Part shown: positions 5,324-6,718 of the stretch, in pieces
How positions within the stretch are numbered: the stretch's first letter is position 1
How the letters are laid out: every line of letters starts with the position of its first letter
Assembly (NCBI GenBank): GCA_032111745.1
Contig: JAULUH010000353.1
Coordinates: forward strand, 1 to 6,718
DNA length: 6,718 nt
Reading direction: 5' to 3'
DNA from: JAULUH01 sp032111745
GTDB taxonomy: Bacteria > Chloroflexota > Anaerolineae > JAAEKA01
Notes under the pieces: generated by a model
Seen by the model: the letters and a program-made list of their open reading frames with translations, nothing else
What the model was told of the DNA's origin: nothing
Database searches by the model: none
Made by a program: the position numbers and the translations under genes

Positions 5324-6403
5324 TTAGCAGATGCGGGGGAGTTGTTCGCCGCTGAGCATGTCTACGACGCGGGTGCCGCCGATGCGGCTGCGGAGGAGGA
5401 CGCGGCCGGGATGGCTGGCGACGATCTGGCCGATGATGGCGGCCTCGGCGCCCAGGGGGTGGGCGCGCAGGGTGGCAAGGGCGGCGCTGGCGGCTTCGGG
5501 CGCTACCAGGGCCAGGCATTTGCCCTCGTTGGCGACGTAGAGGGGATCGAGGCCAAGGATCTCGCAGGCACCCCGGACGGCGTCCCAGATGGGGATGGCG
5601 CGCTCGTCCAGCTCGATGCCGACGCGGGCGGCCTGGGCAATCTCGTTGAGTGCGCTGGCGACGCCACCACGGGTGGGGTCGCGCAGCACGTGGAGACCGG
5701 TGCCGGCGGTTTCGATGAGCCCCTGGACTAAGGTATGGAGAGGAGCGGAGTCGCTGGCGAGGGTGGTCTCGAAGGCCAGCCCTTCGCGGACGGACATGAT
5801 GGCGATGCCATGGACGGCAATGGCGCCGCTGACGAGGACGAGGTCCCCGGGGCGGGCCAGGTTAGGAGCGATTGAGATGCCGGCGGGGACCAGGCCGATG
5901 CCGGCGGTGTTGACAAAGACGCCATCGCCCTTGCCGCGGTCTACGACCTTGGTGTCGCCGGTGACGATGGGCACGCCAACGGCAGCGGCGGCGGCCTGCA
6001 TAGACTGGACGACGCGCCAGAGGTCGGCCATGGGCAGCCCTTCCTCCAGGATCAGGCTGGTGGAGAGGGCCAGGGGAGTGGCGCCACACATGGCCAGATC
6101 GTTGACGGTGCCGTGGACGGCCAGGGAGCCAATATCGCCGCCGGGGAAAAAGAGGGGGCTGATGACGAAGGAATCGGTAGAAAAGGCCAGCCTCGCGGCG
6201 CCGGGGCCGGTGGCCAGGGCCAGTACAGCGCCATCGTGGAGGGTCTGCAAGTGGGGGTTGGCGAAGGCGGGCAGGAACATGCGCTCGATGAGCATCTGGG
6301 TGAGGCGCCCGCCACCGCCGTGAGCCAGGGTAACGGTGGGGTACTCGCCGATGGGAATGGGGCAGGAGAGGGCGAAGGAGTTAGTGAGGCTATCATCAGG
6401 CAT
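5324..6403 (-). CDS. hypE: Carbamoyl dehydratase HypE, hydrogenase maturation
   Basis: HypE accepts a carbamoyl group from HypF on its C-terminal cysteine, dehydrates it with ATP to a thiocyanate, and passes the cyanide to iron on the HypC-HypD complex. This makes the CN ligands of the [NiFe]-hydrogenase active site. The 359-residue protein has the family's expected order: AHGGGGRLTQMLIER (27-41), FSTDSFV (74-80), GGDIGSLAVHGTVNDLAMCG (88-107) and TGDTKVVDRG (148-157) of the ATP-binding AIRS-type N-terminal domain, then RDPTRGGVASALNEIA (241-256). It ends exactly in PRIC, with the acceptor cysteine C359 as the last residue. ATG 6403 is chosen over upstream in-frame starts, which would add up to 36 residues lying inside hypD. 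The start is 2 nt after the hypD stop, so the two genes are almost certainly one operon and may be translationally coupled. Confidence 0.95.
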   Translation of the reverse strand: MPDDSLTNSFALSCPIPIGEYPTVTLAHGGGGRLTQMLIERMFLPAFANPHLQTLHDGAVLALATGPGAARLAFSTDSFVISPLFFPGGDIGSLAVHGTVNDLAMCGATPLALSTSLILEEGLPMADLWRVVQSMQAAAAAVGVPIVTGDTKVVDRGKGDGVFVNTAGIGLVPAGISIAPNLARPGDLVLVSGAIAVHGIAIMSVREGLAFETTLASDSAPLHTLVQGLIETAGTGLHVLRDPTRGGVASALNEIAQAARVGIELDERAIPIWDAVRGACEILGLDPLYVANEGKCLALVAPEAASAALATLRAHPLGAEAAIIGQIVASHPGRVLLRSRIGGTRVVDMLSGEQLPRIC

Positions 6404-6405
6404 GG

Positions 6406-6718
6406 TCAAACCCTGCCGAAGTGGAAATAGGCGGCGCAGGCGCCCTCGGAGGATACCATGGGCGCGCCGAGGGGGCGCTCCGGAGTACAGAGGGTGCCGA
6501 AGGCGGTGCATTGATGGGGCTTTTTGAGGCCCTGGAGGATCTCACCGGCGATGCAGAGGGGCGACTCCTCGGCGGTGATGCCGGCGGTGCCGAAGCGCAG
6601 CTCGGCGTCGAAGGCCGAAAAGTCGGGACGGAGGCGATAGCCGCTGTGAGGGATGAGGCCGATGCCGCGCCATTGGCGGCTGGCGACCTCGAACACTTCT
6701 CCTAGCAGGCGTTGGGCG
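6406..6718 (-). CDS. hypD: Hydrogenase maturation protein HypD, C-terminal part
   Basis: This is the last 103 residues of HypD; the gene continues past the right edge, and the frame is open to it. HypD is an iron-sulfur protein that, with HypC, forms the scaffold on which the Fe(CN)2CO group is assembled. The visible part contains FEVASRQWRGIGLIPHSGYRLRP, then AEESPLCIAGEILQGLKKPHQC, FGTLCTPERPLGAPMVSSEGACAAY and a short tail. This is the very conserved C-terminal region carrying the cysteines linked to the [4Fe-4S] cluster (cysteines at local residues 55, 70, 77 and 94 of the part seen). An internal GTG at 6696 is not a start; coding homology continues upstream of it (QRLLGE). The TGA at 6408-6406 is followed after 2 nt by hypE. 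The usual partners hypC and hypF would be expected to the right, outside the window. Confidence 0.95.
   Translation of the reverse strand, partial: AQRLLGEVFEVASRQWRGIGLIPHSGYRLRPDFSAFDAELRFGTAGITAEESPLCIAGEILQGLKKPHQCTAFGTLCTPERPLGAPMVSSEGACAAYFHFGRV

Noticed and set aside
1..6718. CRISPR array, tRNA, rRNA, transposase or prophage signals
   Set aside because: Reading both strands showed no regularly spaced direct repeats of CRISPR length, no cloverleaf with a TTC-type arm and no transposase-like protein.

Overview
The window is a GC-rich bacterial chromosome fragment, with a strong G/C preference at third codon positions that gives many long antisense shadow frames. The gene set is a DUF6069-like membrane protein, a PGM1-like ATP-grasp ligase, a GluR0-type receptor-channel, a kynureninase and [NiFe]-hydrogenase maturation genes. 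The gaps contain short palindromic and GCGAAGG-type repeats. Together this suggests a high-GC environmental lineage, most plausibly Chloroflexota, but that is an inference from style and gene content, since no rRNA or other phylogenetic marker is present.

Layout: (1) Positions 1-2140, plus strand: a small four-helix membrane protein with a TTG start, then, 63 nt later, a 519-residue ATP-grasp protein of the pheganomycin-ligase (PGM1) type; the two may share a transcript. (2) Positions 2141-2419: a convergent gap with small hairpins and a palindromic repeat. (3) Positions 2420-3574, minus strand: a complete prokaryotic ionotropic glutamate receptor, that is, an amino-acid-binding periplasmic domain split by a potassium-channel pore with filter TVGYGD. 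(4) Positions 3575-3948: a divergent regulatory region with a strong extended -10 promoter directly abutting a 34-bp imperfect palindrome, plus a 14-codon ORF behind a perfect Shine-Dalgarno sequence. (5) Positions 3949-5211, plus strand: kynureninase. (6) Positions 5212-5323: a convergent gap with GCGAAGG repeats and a second copy of the palindromic element. (7) Positions 5324-6718, minus strand: hypE and the 3' end of hypD, two nt apart, the downstream end of a hyp operon that enters from the right edge.

HypD and HypE act together in making the Fe(CN)2CO centre of [NiFe] hydrogenases, so the organism probably has such an enzyme. Kynureninase points to tryptophan/kynurenine breakdown. The receptor-channel is transcribed divergently from kynureninase; whether they share regulation or a ligand theme is speculative but is the most interesting juxtaposition here. 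The orphan PGM1-like ligase has no recognisable precursor peptide or partner enzyme in the window.
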